A DNA stretch of 64,000 nt from Lentibacter algarum (GTDB taxonomy: Bacteria; Pseudomonadota; Alphaproteobacteria; Rhodobacterales; Rhodobacteraceae): contig NZ_CP158687.1 in NCBI RefSeq assembly GCF_040580765.1, positions 1,550,001 to 1,614,000 on the forward strand, in the 5' to 3' direction. How positions within the stretch are numbered: position 1 is the stretch's first letter; the number at the start of each line of letters is the position of its first letter. Shown here in pieces: positions 28,268 through 37,829 of the stretch. Both the position numbers and the translations under genes were made by a program. The notes under the pieces were generated by a model, which worked only from the letters and a program-made list of their open reading frames with translations, had not been told where the DNA came from and ran no database searches.

Positions 28268-30622
28268 CTAGAACTCAGTTGAGATCGTAAACTCAAAGTT
28301 CTGGTCGATGTCATGATCTTCTTTTTTTAGAGCCTTGCTCCAGTTCAGACGCATCGGACCAATCGGCGTTTCCCAAAAGATCGAGACACCCGCCACGTGA
28401 CGGAATGAACCACTTTCATAAAATGTGTCTGCTGGAACACTACTTATTTTATCGAGTCCCCAGACGTTGCCGATGTCATAAAATACACCGCCCGTGATGC
28501 CGTATTCCTCAGGCAGCCCGAGTGGAAAGAGCGCCTCGAACTTGGCTGTCGCAAAGTAGTTGCCGCCAAGCGCATCGTTAACTGTTGAGCCGTTTAGCTC
28601 TCTCGGACCGATTCCATCCGCTGCAAAACCGCGCATGATATCTTCGTCAAAAAGCCAACGGTCGGTCGCGCGGCTGCCTGCGCCAGAGAAGCTCACAGCC
28701 CCGCCCGCAAGTGTCGCTCGTAGAGTGATTTCATCATTGAAAAAGCGCCGCTGGGCAATCAACTTGGCTTTGCTCTTCACAAAGCTATCGTCTCCACCGA
28801 GGCCACCAAAGTCCTGACTGATCAAGAAGCGAAGGCCTTCGTCATTGTCGAGACTGGTTTTACGCGAGTCCCACTCATAACTGTAGCCCACTGAGCTGTT
28901 TTTCAAACGTCCAAGTCCAACCTCATTTGTCAAAACACTGCCAATTGTACTTGTACTAGAAACAGACATCTTGGTCGCATCAAGCTTGTAATTGACGCCA
29001 AGACGCGCACGCTCGCCGAGCGGGAACTCAAGCCCCGTCGCAAAGATTCCTTTGCTCGTATTATAGTTCGCGTTCGCGCTCTCAGACTCAAGAATGCCAA
29101 TATCAAAGAAGAACTTCACATCGCGGCCAAGGAAGGCAGGCTCTTCAAAGTAGAGCCCATAGTTTGTGTTGTCCGTCGCCCCCGATGCACGGAAACGTAC
29201 AGTCTGACCGCGGCCAAGGAAGTTGGTCTCCGTATATTGCGCGACAAGGCCAAAGCCATTGTCCGTTGAATATGTCCCACCAAAGTTAAGTGACCCCGTG
29301 GGCTTTTCGGCCACGTCGACGTCCACAATCACTGTATTTGGTGTTGAACCTTCGCGGGCATTCACCTGCGCATCACCAAAGAAGCCAAGCGCACGGATGC
29401 GCTCAGCACTTTCACGGATTTCACGCGGGTTGAACGGATCCCCCTCAGCCACACGGAACTGGCGGCGTACAACGCGGTCAAGCGTGGTCGCATTGCCCTC
29501 AATATCGATACGTTCCACAAAGATGCGTTCGCCCTTGGACAGGACAAATTCCACATCAAGCGTCAGATCACGGTCGTTTCGCGTGATCCGCGGCTCAACG
29601 CGCAGGAATGGTTGACCATTCCGGATCGCAAGCCGCTCCATCCGCGCAATCGCGTTCTCGACAAGCGAAGGTGAGTAAGTCTCCCCCGCACGCAATTTGA
29701 TCGTGTCTTGGTAAACTTCGCTGTCAACATCCTCGATCTCGCTGATCGTGGTGATCTCGCCGAAGGCAAACTGCTGGCCCTCTTCTACATTGAACGTCAA
29801 AAAATACCCGTCACGCTCGCGCGCCAGCTCAGCATTCACAGCCGTGGTGCGAAAGTCGACATAGCCGCGCGATACGTAAAAGTCGCGCAAGACCTGTTGG
29901 TCGAACTGCAGGCGATCTTCGACAAAAGTATCCTTGCGGATCAGCGCCCGCAGAAGTCCAGCCTGTTTGCTTTCCAGAACACGGCGCAAACGTCTGTCAG
30001 AATAGACTTGGTTGCCCACAAAACCGATACGAGACACCTCTGTGTTTCCGCCCTCGAAAATTTCGAACACAAGATCAACACGGTTGTCGCTTCGGCGAAT
30101 AATCTTGGGCGTAATCCTTGCCGCAAGTCGACCATTCTCTGCATAGGCTTCCGTCAGCGTCACGGCATCGAGCTCGGCCTGTGTCGGGCTAAAGACCAAA
30201 CGTGGCTTAAGTTTAATGAAGCTGGAAAGCTCGTTATCCTTCAAGCGCTCGTTGCCTTCAAAGCTGATCTGGTTGATCGTTGGGAACTCGGTGACCTTGA
30301 TCACAAGCTTGCCACCCTGCGGTACAATCTCAACGCTTTCAAAAAGACCAGAGGCTAAAATCCGCTGATAGGCTTCGTTGATATCGCCAGCTGAGACGGT
30401 CTCTCCGCGAGCGATTCCCGCATATGTCAGGATCGTTCCAGTTTCGATCCGTTTATTGCCTTCGACAGCAACCGAATTGAAACTGTAGTTTTGCGCGATC
30501 GCACCACCGACGCCCCACACGAAACCCATTGAAAACGCGGCCAAAACCGCTGTTCCCGCTACGTTACGAATGGTGCGTTTTTTACCTGTGCGAGCGTTGC
30601 GCTCCGTGACACTGCTTGCCAT
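28268..30622 (-). CDS. bamA: Outer-membrane protein assembly factor BamA
   Basis: Central subunit of the BAM complex. Signal peptide region (GTAVLAAFSMGFVWGVGGAI, cleavage after AIAQ), then five POTRA domains (first YSFNSVAVEGNKRIETGTIL; fifth GERIFVERIDIEGNATTLDR) and a C-terminal 16-strand barrel with GRGQTVRFRASGATDN, the conserved region DRWLFDEDIMRGFAADGIG and C-terminal phenylalanine (FEFTISTEF). 784 residues from ATG 30622, which follows GGAAAGAGA; GTG 30643 is in frame but its site is too close. A near-consensus promoter lies just upstream. Confidence 0.96.
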   Translation of the reverse strand: MASSVTERNARTGKKRTIRNVAGTAVLAAFSMGFVWGVGGAIAQNYSFNSVAVEGNKRIETGTILTYAGIARGETVSAGDINEAYQRILASGLFESVEIVPQGGKLVIKVTEFPTINQISFEGNERLKDNELSSFIKLKPRLVFSPTQAELDAVTLTEAYAENGRLAARITPKIIRRSDNRVDLVFEIFEGGNTEVSRIGFVGNQVYSDRRLRRVLESKQAGLLRALIRKDTFVEDRLQFDQQVLRDFYVSRGYVDFRTTAVNAELARERDGYFLTFNVEEGQQFAFGEITTISEIEDVDSEVYQDTIKLRAGETYSPSLVENAIARMERLAIRNGQPFLRVEPRITRNDRDLTLDVEFVLSKGERIFVERIDIEGNATTLDRVVRRQFRVAEGDPFNPREIRESAERIRALGFFGDAQVNAREGSTPNTVIVDVDVAEKPTGSLNFGGTYSTDNGFGLVAQYTETNFLGRGQTVRFRASGATDNTNYGLYFEEPAFLGRDVKFFFDIGILESESANANYNTSKGIFATGLEFPLGERARLGVNYKLDATKMSVSSTSTIGSVLTNEVGLGRLKNSSVGYSYEWDSRKTSLDNDEGLRFLISQDFGGLGGDDSFVKSKAKLIAQRRFFNDEITLRATLAGGAVSFSGAGSRATDRWLFDEDIMRGFAADGIGPRELNGSTVNDALGGNYFATAKFEALFPLGLPEEYGITGGVFYDIGNVWGLDKISSVPADTFYESGSFRHVAGVSIFWETPIGPMRLNWSKALKKEDHDIDQNFEFTISTEF

Positions 30623-30655
30623 ATTCTCTTTCCAGTCAGACACCCCTACCCAGAC

Positions 30656-30684
30656 TGACTAATCGCATTAGCAAATGATGTCAA
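30656..30684 (-). promoter_or_regulatory. Candidate sigma-70 promoter of the bamA-lpxB operon
   Basis: On the minus strand TTGACA (30684-30679) is separated by exactly 17 bases from TAGTCA (30661-30656). The predicted transcript start lies near 30649, about 27 bases before ATG 30622. It immediately follows a hairpin that could end transcription of the preceding gene. Confidence 0.6.
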
Positions 30685-30712
30685 AACGAGAAGCGCCCCA
30701 ACTGGGGGGCGC
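30682..30712 (-). terminator. Hairpin ending the rseP-side transcript
   Basis: GCGCCCC (30693-30699) and GGGGCGC (30706-30712) form a 7-bp stem with a 6-base loop. On the minus strand it is followed by TTCTCGTTTTG. It separates the 43-residue gene from the bamA promoter. Confidence 0.6.
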
Positions 30713-30751
30713 GACGTTAAATATCAATGTATATAAGGCCTCAGAGCGGCT

Positions 30752-30883
30752 CTAGAGCATGAGGCTGCCAAGCCACGCACCCGCAAAAAGTGCCACAGTG
30801 ATGGTCGCCAAATACAGGACACGATCCCAGTTCAGATCCCAAAGCAGGTGCAGCCCGCGGTAACTTTTTGCAATCATATCCAT
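30752..30883 (-). CDS. 43-residue single-pass membrane protein
   Basis: Too short for most gene calls, but well supported. ATG 30883 is preceded by GGAGGT six bases upstream, a full ribosome site. The product begins MDMIAKSYRGLHLLWDLNWD and ends with one hydrophobic helix (RVLYLATITVALFAGAWLGS then LML). It lies between rseP and bamA, same strand, followed by a hairpin. I recall similar short proteins (SYRGL...LNWDR then a helix) at other places in Rhodobacterales genomes, but cannot confirm. Role unknown; position suggests inner-membrane envelope function. Confidence 0.75.
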   Translation of the reverse strand: MDMIAKSYRGLHLLWDLNWDRVLYLATITVALFAGAWLGSLML

Positions 30884-30984
30884 AACAGACCTCCACTCAT
30901 CTTTTCCAATTCTGGCAAAGCTTTGTGCAGGAAGCGGGGCGCAATTGTGGCATTTTCAGGGCAAGTGCCCCTTTGATGAGGCTA

Positions 30985-32307
30985 TCAGCAGAAAATATCG
31001 TTCCAAAGAGCGAAGACCATGACACTCAAAACGAGAGCAATCCCCATGCTCATTAGGACTTGCATCACCTTATCACTGGGCTTTTTGCGCATCACAGCTT
31101 CATAGCCATAGAACATCAGATGCCCACCATCGAGCATCGGAATCGGCAAAAGATTGAGAAAGCCCACGGCCGTCGACAACAGCGCCAAGAAGCCTATAAA
31201 CGCAGCAAACCCCTCTTCTGCTTGGTCTTTTGACGCACGTGCAATCCCAATTGCACCAGACATGTTGCAAGAGCTGATCTTGCCAAAAGCCAAATGATAC
31301 AGCCCCGAAATGGAACGCGTCACAACAGAGTAGGTCTGCTCGGCACCCAGACCAACGGCCTCAAATACGCCAGGTCGCTCTGTTTCAGCCTCAAAGAAAG
31401 TCGAGCTGAAAATCCCGATGAGAAACCGCTTTTCAAAGCCATTGTCCGCCGTCGGCACATCGCGCAGCTCAGGCTGGATGACAAATTCCTTGTCTTCCCC
31501 GTCCCGCCAGACATTGAGCCTGACAGGCGCGCCCTCAGCCGCTTTCACCACATCGACCAGCTGCATAAAGCTGCTCAAGTCTTGGCCGTCCGCCCGCAAG
31601 ATCACATCGCCTTCCAGCAGGCCCGCCGCCTCACCCGCAGAGCGCGGCTGGACTCCGCCGATCCGCGCGGGGCTATACTGCGGCCCCTGCACAATCAGCT
31701 CATCACCGCCGCGTTTCACAGTGTAGTCGAGCAAAAGCCCATCAGGCAGCGCATCAAAATAGGCTCTGCTTGGCTCTTCAGGGAAAGGCTCACCCGCAAT
31801 CGCGATGATCTGGTCCCCCGCTTCAATCGTGACGCCCTCATAAGGCAATGGATGCAAAGACGAGACTTTGGGCGGCGTCGCCACCATGCCGAGTGTCAGC
31901 AAAAGTCCCGCAAAAACAAAGATTGAGAAAATAAAGTTGAAGACTGGCCCAGCTAGAACTGTCGCAGACCGTGCCCAAAGCGGCGCGCCGTGCATCGTAT
32001 GGCGCAGCTGTTCTGCAGGCATGGCCTCCATCGCCTCGCCGTCCTTGCCACTTGCTGCATTGGCGTCACCCAAAAATTTGACATAGCCGCCAAATGGAAT
32101 AGCAGCGATTTGCCAGACCGTGCCATGCTTGTCCTCGCGCGCAAAAAGCACGGGGCCAAAGCCGATAGAAAAAACTTCAGCCTTAATCCCTGACCAGCGC
32201 CCGACAATGTAGTGGCCGTATTCATGCACCCCCACAATGATGGAGAGCGCCACCACAAAATAAATTAGGGTGAGGAACACATTGCCAAATTGTGGCAGAA
32301 TAGTCAT
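30985..32307 (-). CDS. rseP: Site-2 membrane metalloprotease RseP
   Basis: Inner-membrane zinc protease that cleaves anti-sigma factors and signal-peptide remnants within the membrane. Zinc motif in IIVGVHEYGHYIVGRW; second metal ligand in LLPIPMLDGGHLMFYG. Between them are two PDZ-like segments, the first near ATPPKVSSLHPLPYEGV, the second containing GGVQPRSAGEAAGLLEGDVI. Four membrane segments expected. 440 residues from ATG 32307; TTG 32316 is in frame and has AGGTAAG at better spacing, so the start may be three codons earlier. Follows dxr closely. Confidence 0.95.
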   Translation of the reverse strand: MTILPQFGNVFLTLIYFVVALSIIVGVHEYGHYIVGRWSGIKAEVFSIGFGPVLFAREDKHGTVWQIAAIPFGGYVKFLGDANAASGKDGEAMEAMPAEQLRHTMHGAPLWARSATVLAGPVFNFIFSIFVFAGLLLTLGMVATPPKVSSLHPLPYEGVTIEAGDQIIAIAGEPFPEEPSRAYFDALPDGLLLDYTVKRGGDELIVQGPQYSPARIGGVQPRSAGEAAGLLEGDVILRADGQDLSSFMQLVDVVKAAEGAPVRLNVWRDGEDKEFVIQPELRDVPTADNGFEKRFLIGIFSSTFFEAETERPGVFEAVGLGAEQTYSVVTRSISGLYHLAFGKISSCNMSGAIGIARASKDQAEEGFAAFIGFLALLSTAVGFLNLLPIPMLDGGHLMFYGYEAVMRKKPSDKVMQVLMSMGIALVLSVMVFALWNDIFC

Positions 32308-32337
32308 AAAATCCAAAAGCTTACCTGTCTTTCTGTT

Positions 32338-33504
32338 TTATCGCGGAGTCACGCTCTGCGCTGTACTCTGCCCTAAGTGGGCTGCTCGGCGCAGGTTATC
32401 AAGGGTCATTGGGGCATCGATAAGGCCATCATCGGGCAAGAGCTGGTCAAGCGTCGCCTTCACCACGTCAGCCATCTGTGTAAAGCCGATCTGCCTGGCC
32501 ATAAAACGGTCAAGCGCCATGTCTTTCGCCGCGTTAAAGACAGCCCCGCTCAGCCCGCCGCGCCCCATGACCTCATAAGCCAGCCGCAAAGCGGGGTAGC
32601 GTTTCGGGTCAGGGTTGCTGAATTCCAATTGCCCAATGTGAGCCAGATCAAGCCGCTCCACAGGAAGCTTCTCGCGTGTCGGATAGTGCAATGCATAGCC
32701 AATCGCGTGGCGCATATCAGGTGGCCCAACATGCGCCATCAACCCACCATCCTGAAACCCAACCAGCGCATGAACAATCGATTGCGGATGCACGAGAACT
32801 TCGATCTTCTCAGGGTCTATTCCAAAATATTCACGCGTTTCAATGAGTTCCAAGGCCTTGTTAAACATGGAAGCACTGTCAATTGTGATGCGCTGCCCCA
32901 TATCCCAGTTTGGATGACTACTCGCCTCGTCTACACTCGCGCCAGCCAATCGCTCAAGCGGCCAGTCTCGAAATGCCCCACCAGATGCCGTGATAATCAC
33001 CCGCTCAACGGCGCCCATATCCTCGCCAACCAGCGCCTGAAACACAGCCGAATGCTCACTGTCAACAGGCAACACACGCGCGCCATGCTTGGCCGCTGTC
33101 TCCATCAGGAGCTTACCCGCAGTCACCAGCGATTCTTTATTGGCCAAAGCGAGCGTTGCGCCCTGCTCCAAAGCCTTCAGTCCCGGCTCAAGCCCTGCCG
33201 CACCGACAATCGCACTCATCACCCAGTCGGCCGGCCGCGTCGCCGCCTCAAGGAGAGCCGCCTGCCCTGCAGTCGCTTCGGTCTGGCTGCCAGCCAGCGC
33301 CGCACGCAACTCAGGCAAACACGCCTCATCGGCTATGACAGCCACATCAGCCCCAAACTTGAGTGCATCCGCCGCGAGCTGAGCAACATTACCTCCGCCC
33401 GTCAGAGCGACCACATCATAGTCCTCAGGCGCACGCCCGATCAAATCAAGCGTCGACTGCCCGATAGAGCCCGTGGCTCCAAAGATGGAGATCTTGCGTC
33501 TCAC
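32338..33504 (-). CDS. dxr: 1-deoxy-D-xylulose 5-phosphate reductoisomerase
   Basis: Second enzyme of the MEP isoprenoid pathway. NADPH site ISIFGATGSIGQSTLDLI; LALANKESLVTAGKLL; metal ligands in VLPVDSEHSAVFQAL; ASGGAFRDWPLERL; HPNWDMGQRITIDSASMFNK. 388 residues. Starts at GTG 33504, overlapping the cdsA stop by four bases. Confidence 0.97.
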   Translation of the reverse strand: MRRKISIFGATGSIGQSTLDLIGRAPEDYDVVALTGGGNVAQLAADALKFGADVAVIADEACLPELRAALAGSQTEATAGQAALLEAATRPADWVMSAIVGAAGLEPGLKALEQGATLALANKESLVTAGKLLMETAAKHGARVLPVDSEHSAVFQALVGEDMGAVERVIITASGGAFRDWPLERLAGASVDEASSHPNWDMGQRITIDSASMFNKALELIETREYFGIDPEKIEVLVHPQSIVHALVGFQDGGLMAHVGPPDMRHAIGYALHYPTREKLPVERLDLAHIGQLEFSNPDPKRYPALRLAYEVMGRGGLSGAVFNAAKDMALDRFMARQIGFTQMADVVKATLDQLLPDDGLIDAPMTLDNLRRAAHLGQSTAQSVTPR

Positions 33505-34316
33505 CCCATCAACCCAGCAACAAACAGCACAGGGAAAAACACAAGCGCCGCACCGATCATCCCGTCAAAGCGGTCCAAAACGCCGCCATGCCCCGGGATA
33601 AGGCTCGAGCTGTCCTTGATCCCCGCCTTGCGCTTCAAAGCGCTCTCAACAATATCGCCTATCTGCGCCGCAAAGGCCAAAATGACCGAGAACAGCACAA
33701 GCGAAATCGGCAGATCGAGCCCCCCCGCCACCAGCTTCGCGTTCAACACCCACCCCAAAAGCGCAGCGCCTACCCAGCCAGCAACTGTGCCTGACCATGT
33801 TTTCTTCGGGCTCACTTTGGGCCAAAACTTCGGCCCACCGAAGACACGCCCCGCAAAATAGCCCATGACGTCGGAGGCGATCACAACCCCGATCACCCAG
33901 ACCAGCACAACGATGCCAAACATGTCTCGAATGCCATAGAGCGCCAAGGCCGCAATCATACAAAAGAAAGCGTAAAACGCGAGACGGTGCTTCAGGCGGG
34001 CCGCCAAGGCCCAAACAGCACCGGCCACAAGGCCCAAAAGAGCAAAACCCACAGGCACACCAATCCATGCACCCGCCCCTACAGCCGCACCGCCCGCAAT
34101 CGGCAGTGCTACGTCCCTTAGCGGCCCGCTCAAAGCGCCGCCAAGTCTCGCGGCCTCCCAAACCATGCCCGCCGAGATCAGCGCAAGAAGTGCAAGAAAC
34201 CATGGCCCGCCAAGCCAGATATCAATCCCCGCCACCACAGCCATAACAGCCGCCGAAATCAATCGCAGGCGTAGATCGCCCCACTTTCCTGCTGTTGGTT
34301 CGGCTGTCTTGGTCAT
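33501..34316 (-). CDS. cdsA: Phosphatidate cytidylyltransferase
   Basis: Makes CDP-diacylglycerol for phospholipid synthesis. Polytopic membrane protein of 271 residues with about eight hydrophobic segments and the CTP-transferase signature near the C-terminus: SALKRKAGIKDSSSLIPGHG then GVLDRFDGM. Overlaps uppS by four bases (ATGA) and dxr by four. Confidence 0.96.
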   Translation of the reverse strand: MTKTAEPTAGKWGDLRLRLISAAVMAVVAGIDIWLGGPWFLALLALISAGMVWEAARLGGALSGPLRDVALPIAGGAAVGAGAWIGVPVGFALLGLVAGAVWALAARLKHRLAFYAFFCMIAALALYGIRDMFGIVVLVWVIGVVIASDVMGYFAGRVFGGPKFWPKVSPKKTWSGTVAGWVGAALLGWVLNAKLVAGGLDLPISLVLFSVILAFAAQIGDIVESALKRKAGIKDSSSLIPGHGGVLDRFDGMIGAALVFFPVLFVAGLMG

Positions 34317-35038
34317 GCAATCACTCCGCCAAAGCGCCGCTCGCGCCGTCCATAGTTTTTGACAAGCCCAGCAAAAATCTCAGGGCTGAAATCAGGCCAG
34401 AGCGTGTCTATAAATTCATATTCAGCATAGGCCGATTGCCAGAGCAAAAAGTTCGAAATTCTCGCTTCACCACTGGTGCGAATAACAAGATCAGGATCAG
34501 GTAAAACGTAAGTATCTAAATACTTTGGAAGAGTTTCTTCATCTACCTTTTCAGGGTCGAGTCGTCCCGCAGCCACATCCTGCGCCAGCCGTTTTGTGGC
34601 CCGGCTCACCTCGTCGCGGCCGCCATAATTAAGCGCAATCGTCAAATGCACCTTGTCGTTATCACTCGTCAAAAGCTCTAGCTCGTCCATGAGGCCGACC
34701 AACTTGTCGTCAAGCCGCACTCGGTCGCCAATAAAGCGCACACGCACGCCCTCGTCCTTCAAGGCCCGCGCTTCCTTTGCGATATAGCGCCGAAACAGCC
34801 CCATAAGCCCAGCAACTTCCACCTGTGTTCGTTTCCAGTTCTCTGTCGAAAATGCAAAAATCGTCAGATACTTCACGCCCAGATCAGGACAGGCTTCCAC
34901 AATCTCGCGCACGCGCTTTGCGCCGGCATGGTGGCCAAAAAGCCGCGGCCGCCCGCGCGACTGCGCCCAGCGGCCATTGCCATCCATAATAATCGCGATA
35001 TGACGCGGCCCTGTGCTCTTTTCTGCTTCACTCGTCAC
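34313..35038 (-). CDS. uppS: Undecaprenyl diphosphate synthase (cis-prenyltransferase)
   Basis: Builds the C55 lipid carrier for peptidoglycan and LPS. Catalytic aspartate in IAIIMDGNGRWAQSRG; GHHAGAKRVREIVE; LTIFAFSTENWKR; ALNYGGRDEV; LVIRTSGEARISNFLLWQSA with the IPP-binding arginines. 241 residues. Start GTG 35038 has AAGGAG upstream. Confidence 0.97.
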   Translation of the reverse strand: MTSEAEKSTGPRHIAIIMDGNGRWAQSRGRPRLFGHHAGAKRVREIVEACPDLGVKYLTIFAFSTENWKRTQVEVAGLMGLFRRYIAKEARALKDEGVRVRFIGDRVRLDDKLVGLMDELELLTSDNDKVHLTIALNYGGRDEVSRATKRLAQDVAAGRLDPEKVDEETLPKYLDTYVLPDPDLVIRTSGEARISNFLLWQSAYAEYEFIDTLWPDFSPEIFAGLVKNYGRRERRFGGVIA

Positions 35039-35075
35039 GGCACGGCTCCTTCAAAATCATTTCAAAAAGGGAACC

Positions 35076-35639
35076 TTACACCTGCATGATTTCCGCTTGC
35101 TTACTTTCCAGAGCTGCATCCAGCGCTTTAATGTGCTTATCCGTCAAAGTTTGCACTTCGTCTTCCCAGAACTTCTGATCATCTTCCGAGATGCCGTCAG
35201 CCTTGGCCTTTTTCACCTGATCCATACCATCGCGGCGAATGTTGCGCACCGAAACACGCGCATGCTCTGCATATTGCGCCGCCACACGAGTAAGCTCACG
35301 GCGGCGTTCTTCGTTAAGCTCAGGGATCGGCAACATAACGATTGTGCCGTTGGTCTGCGGGTTGATCCCAAGACCTGAGTTCATGATCGCCTTTTCGACG
35401 GCCTGAACCATTGATTTGTCCCAAACATTGATCGTCACCATCCGTGGCTCAGGCACGTTCACCGTGCCAAGCTGGTTGATCGGCGTCTGAGAGCCATAGG
35501 CCTCAACAACGATTGGCTCCAGCATACTCGCCGAAGCGCGCCCTGTTCTCAGCGAGGCAAATTCTGTCCGCAAATTGGCCATAGCGCCATCCATACGGCG
35601 CTCCAGCTCGTCGGTATCCAGCATAAAATCGTCTGACAT
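35076..35639 (-). CDS. frr: Ribosome recycling factor
   Basis: Splits post-termination ribosomes with EF-G. Long three-helix bundle: [60 protein letters not shown] and the C-terminal [17 protein letters not shown]. 187 residues from ATG 35639 (AGGAG upstream); TTG 35648 is in frame. Follows pyrH by 71 bases. Confidence 0.96.
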   Translation of the reverse strand: MSDDFMLDTDELERRMDGAMANLRTEFASLRTGRASASMLEPIVVEAYGSQTPINQLGTVNVPEPRMVTINVWDKSMVQAVEKAIMNSGLGINPQTNGTIVMLPIPELNEERRRELTRVAAQYAEHARVSVRNIRRDGMDQVKKAKADGISEDDQKFWEDEVQTLTDKHIKALDAALESKQAEIMQV

Positions 35640-35710
35640 GGGCCTCAAACTCCTGTTCGTCTCTTTTGGCTTTGCGCCAGTTTACAGTGTCACGCGCGCG
35701 CTTGGAAGCC

Positions 35711-36442
35711 TCAGCCGTGCACCTTTGTATATGTGCCCTCGCCTGCGAGGATGCCCTGAAAGCCGCCCGGCTCATCAAGACTAAACACAATGATCGGCAA
35801 ATTGTTGTCGCGCGCCAGCGCAATCGCGCTCGCATCCATCACCCCAAGACGCTTCTGGAGGACCTCATCATAACTCACATGGTCATAGCGAACTGCATCT
35901 TTAAATTTAGCTGGGTCCTTGTCGTAGACACCGTCCACTTTCGTACCCTTAAAGATCGCTTCACACGCCATCTCGTTGGCGCGCAATGTCGCGGCTGTAT
36001 CTGTCGTGAAGTAAGGGTTGCCCGTTCCGGCCGCAAAAATACAGACCCGCTTTTTCTCAAGGTGGCGCACAGCGCGACGGCGAATATAGGGCTCTGCAAC
36101 TTCATTCATCGTGATCGCTGAAATCACACGGGTAAAGACACCAAGGTCTTCCAAGGCGCTTTGCATCGCCAGCGCGTTCATCACAGTCGCCAGCATCCCC
36201 ATATAATCAGCGGTTGTACGTTCCATGCCCTGCGCGCTGCCCGAAAGCCCGCGGAAGATATTGCCGCCACCGATGACCATACAAATTTCAACACCCATCT
36301 CTTGTACAGATTGCACTTCACGCGCAATCCGCTGGACTGTTGGCGGATGCAAACCATAGCCCTGATCGCCCATCAGCGCCTCACCTGATATCTTGAGCAT
36401 GACGCGTTTGAAGGTGGTTTTTGGCGCGGCTGGCTCTGACAT
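35711..36442 (-). CDS. pyrH: UMP kinase
   Basis: Amino-acid-kinase-fold enzyme phosphorylating UMP to UDP. Seen: [80 protein letters not shown] and the C-terminal [10 protein letters not shown]. 243 residues. First gene of the leftward envelope block; divergent from miaA. rpsB and tsf, neighbours in many bacteria, are not here. Confidence 0.97.
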   Translation of the reverse strand: MSEPAAPKTTFKRVMLKISGEALMGDQGYGLHPPTVQRIAREVQSVQEMGVEICMVIGGGNIFRGLSGSAQGMERTTADYMGMLATVMNALAMQSALEDLGVFTRVISAITMNEVAEPYIRRRAVRHLEKKRVCIFAAGTGNPYFTTDTAATLRANEMACEAIFKGTKVDGVYDKDPAKFKDAVRYDHVSYDEVLQKRLGVMDASAIALARDNNLPIIVFSLDEPGGFQGILAGEGTYTKVHG

Positions 36443-36573
36443 CTGATGTCTCCTGATTGCGTTGGGCTTGGCTCTAAATGTCCCAATTCTCTCTCAGGCG
36501 CAACGCCCGAAGCGCAGCCCAACGCCAAAAAGCGCGCTTTGCGCCGCCATCAAGCTGCGCTAAAGGCTGCCCT

Positions 36574-37452
36574 ATGCAGACGCTACCACACATATCCCCT
36601 CAGACGCCCGTGCTCATCGCGGGTCCGACCGCCTCGGGCAAATCCGCGCTCGCGTTACAGATTGCAGAGGCCGATGGTGGACTGATTGTGAATGCCGATG
36701 CCCTTCAGGTCTATTCCGACTGGCGCTTGCTCACCGCGCGCCCCTCACCAGAAGAAGAAGCCCGCGCGCCTCATGCGCTATACGGCCACATCGCAGGCAC
36801 TCATCCCTACTCTGTTGGTGAGTGGCTCGCCGATATCCGCGCCCTGCACACGCGGGGCCAACGGCTTATCATTGTTGGCGGCACAGGACTTTACTTTGCG
36901 GCTCTTACAGAAGGTCTTGCTGCGATCCCTCCGACGCCCCCCGAAGTTCGCGCAGAGGCGGATAGACTGCGCAGCACACCTGAAGGCTTGGCAGAGATGA
37001 TCGCGGCACTCGACGCGGCAACCGCCGCCAAGATCGATCTGCAAAACCCGATGCGTGTGCAGCGCGCCTATGAAGTCTGGAAGAGTACGGGTCGCAGCCT
37101 CGCCACATGGCAGGCCGAAACGCCAGCGCCTGACATGCCGCTTGCCACAGCCCAGCCTCTCATCCTGCAAGCCAACAAAGATTGGCTCAACGCCCGAATC
37201 GAGCGCCGCTTCGATCTGATGCTAGAGCAAGGCGCACTCGCAGAGGCCGAGGCCAATCTCACCGATTGGTCACCTGACAAGCCCTCTTCTAAGGCCATCG
37301 GCGCACCAGAGCTCATCGCCCACCTCAAAGGCGAGATCAGCCTGAAAGAGGCTCGCAGCCGCGCAATTATCGCCAGCCGCCAATACGCCAAGCGACAACG
37401 AACATGGTTTCGCGCCCGTATGGGCAGCTGGCACGGGATCCCGCTCGGCTGA
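36574..37452 (+). CDS. miaA: tRNA dimethylallyltransferase
   Basis: Adds the dimethylallyl group to N6 of A37 in tRNAs reading U-starting codons. P-loop [58 protein letters not shown], and the C-terminal [20 protein letters not shown]. 292 residues from ATG 36574, preceded by AAAGG; the frame is open upstream but without family sequence. Confidence 0.96.
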   Translation: MQTLPHISPQTPVLIAGPTASGKSALALQIAEADGGLIVNADALQVYSDWRLLTARPSPEEEARAPHALYGHIAGTHPYSVGEWLADIRALHTRGQRLIIVGGTGLYFAALTEGLAAIPPTPPEVRAEADRLRSTPEGLAEMIAALDAATAAKIDLQNPMRVQRAYEVWKSTGRSLATWQAETPAPDMPLATAQPLILQANKDWLNARIERRFDLMLEQGALAEAEANLTDWSPDKPSSKAIGAPELIAHLKGEISLKEARSRAIIASRQYAKRQRTWFRARMGSWHGIPLG

Positions 37453-37829
37453 CGCAACGGCAGCCTCTCTGTTCAAACCCACACGATGCGAAGCCATGTC
37501 GCTTTTGCACTAGCGAAGCGTCGCAAAATTACAAAAAATTCCAAAGCTTCCCATTGACGCGAGGGGCGCAAATATGTGGTTATGGAGAAGTTAAGGGACA
37601 AGACTGCGCCAATGCAGCGTGACCTTGGCACAAAAGGGAGTGACACATGCCGCAACACGGATGCGCGGCTGACGAGGGCGTGTTTGCGCCAACGTCAGCA
37701 CAGCCACAGACCGCTCTTGAGCGATGTCTTACAATTGTTTCTGGCATTACTTTTTCCTCACGCAGCGCTCCGCGCGCCCAATCTCGCAGATGTGCCGCGC
37801 GGCATATCACCCAGAACAGGGGAACCTAA
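37453..37829 (+). other. 377-base region without a convincing gene, upstream of an ABC importer
   Basis: Several short overlapping frames exist but none has a ribosome site plus protein-like composition. TTGACG at 37554-37559 could be a -35, with a weak -10 (TTATGG near 37580). The position is where related importers carry the gene for the periplasmic binding protein; none is present. GGGGAACCTAA at the right end contributes the ribosome site of the next gene. Confidence 0.5.

Noticed and set aside
32377..33861. 494-residue plus-strand frame across dxr and cdsA
   Set aside because: Antisense to two unmistakable genes; composition (many Arg, His, Ser, Pro) is typical of a shadow frame.
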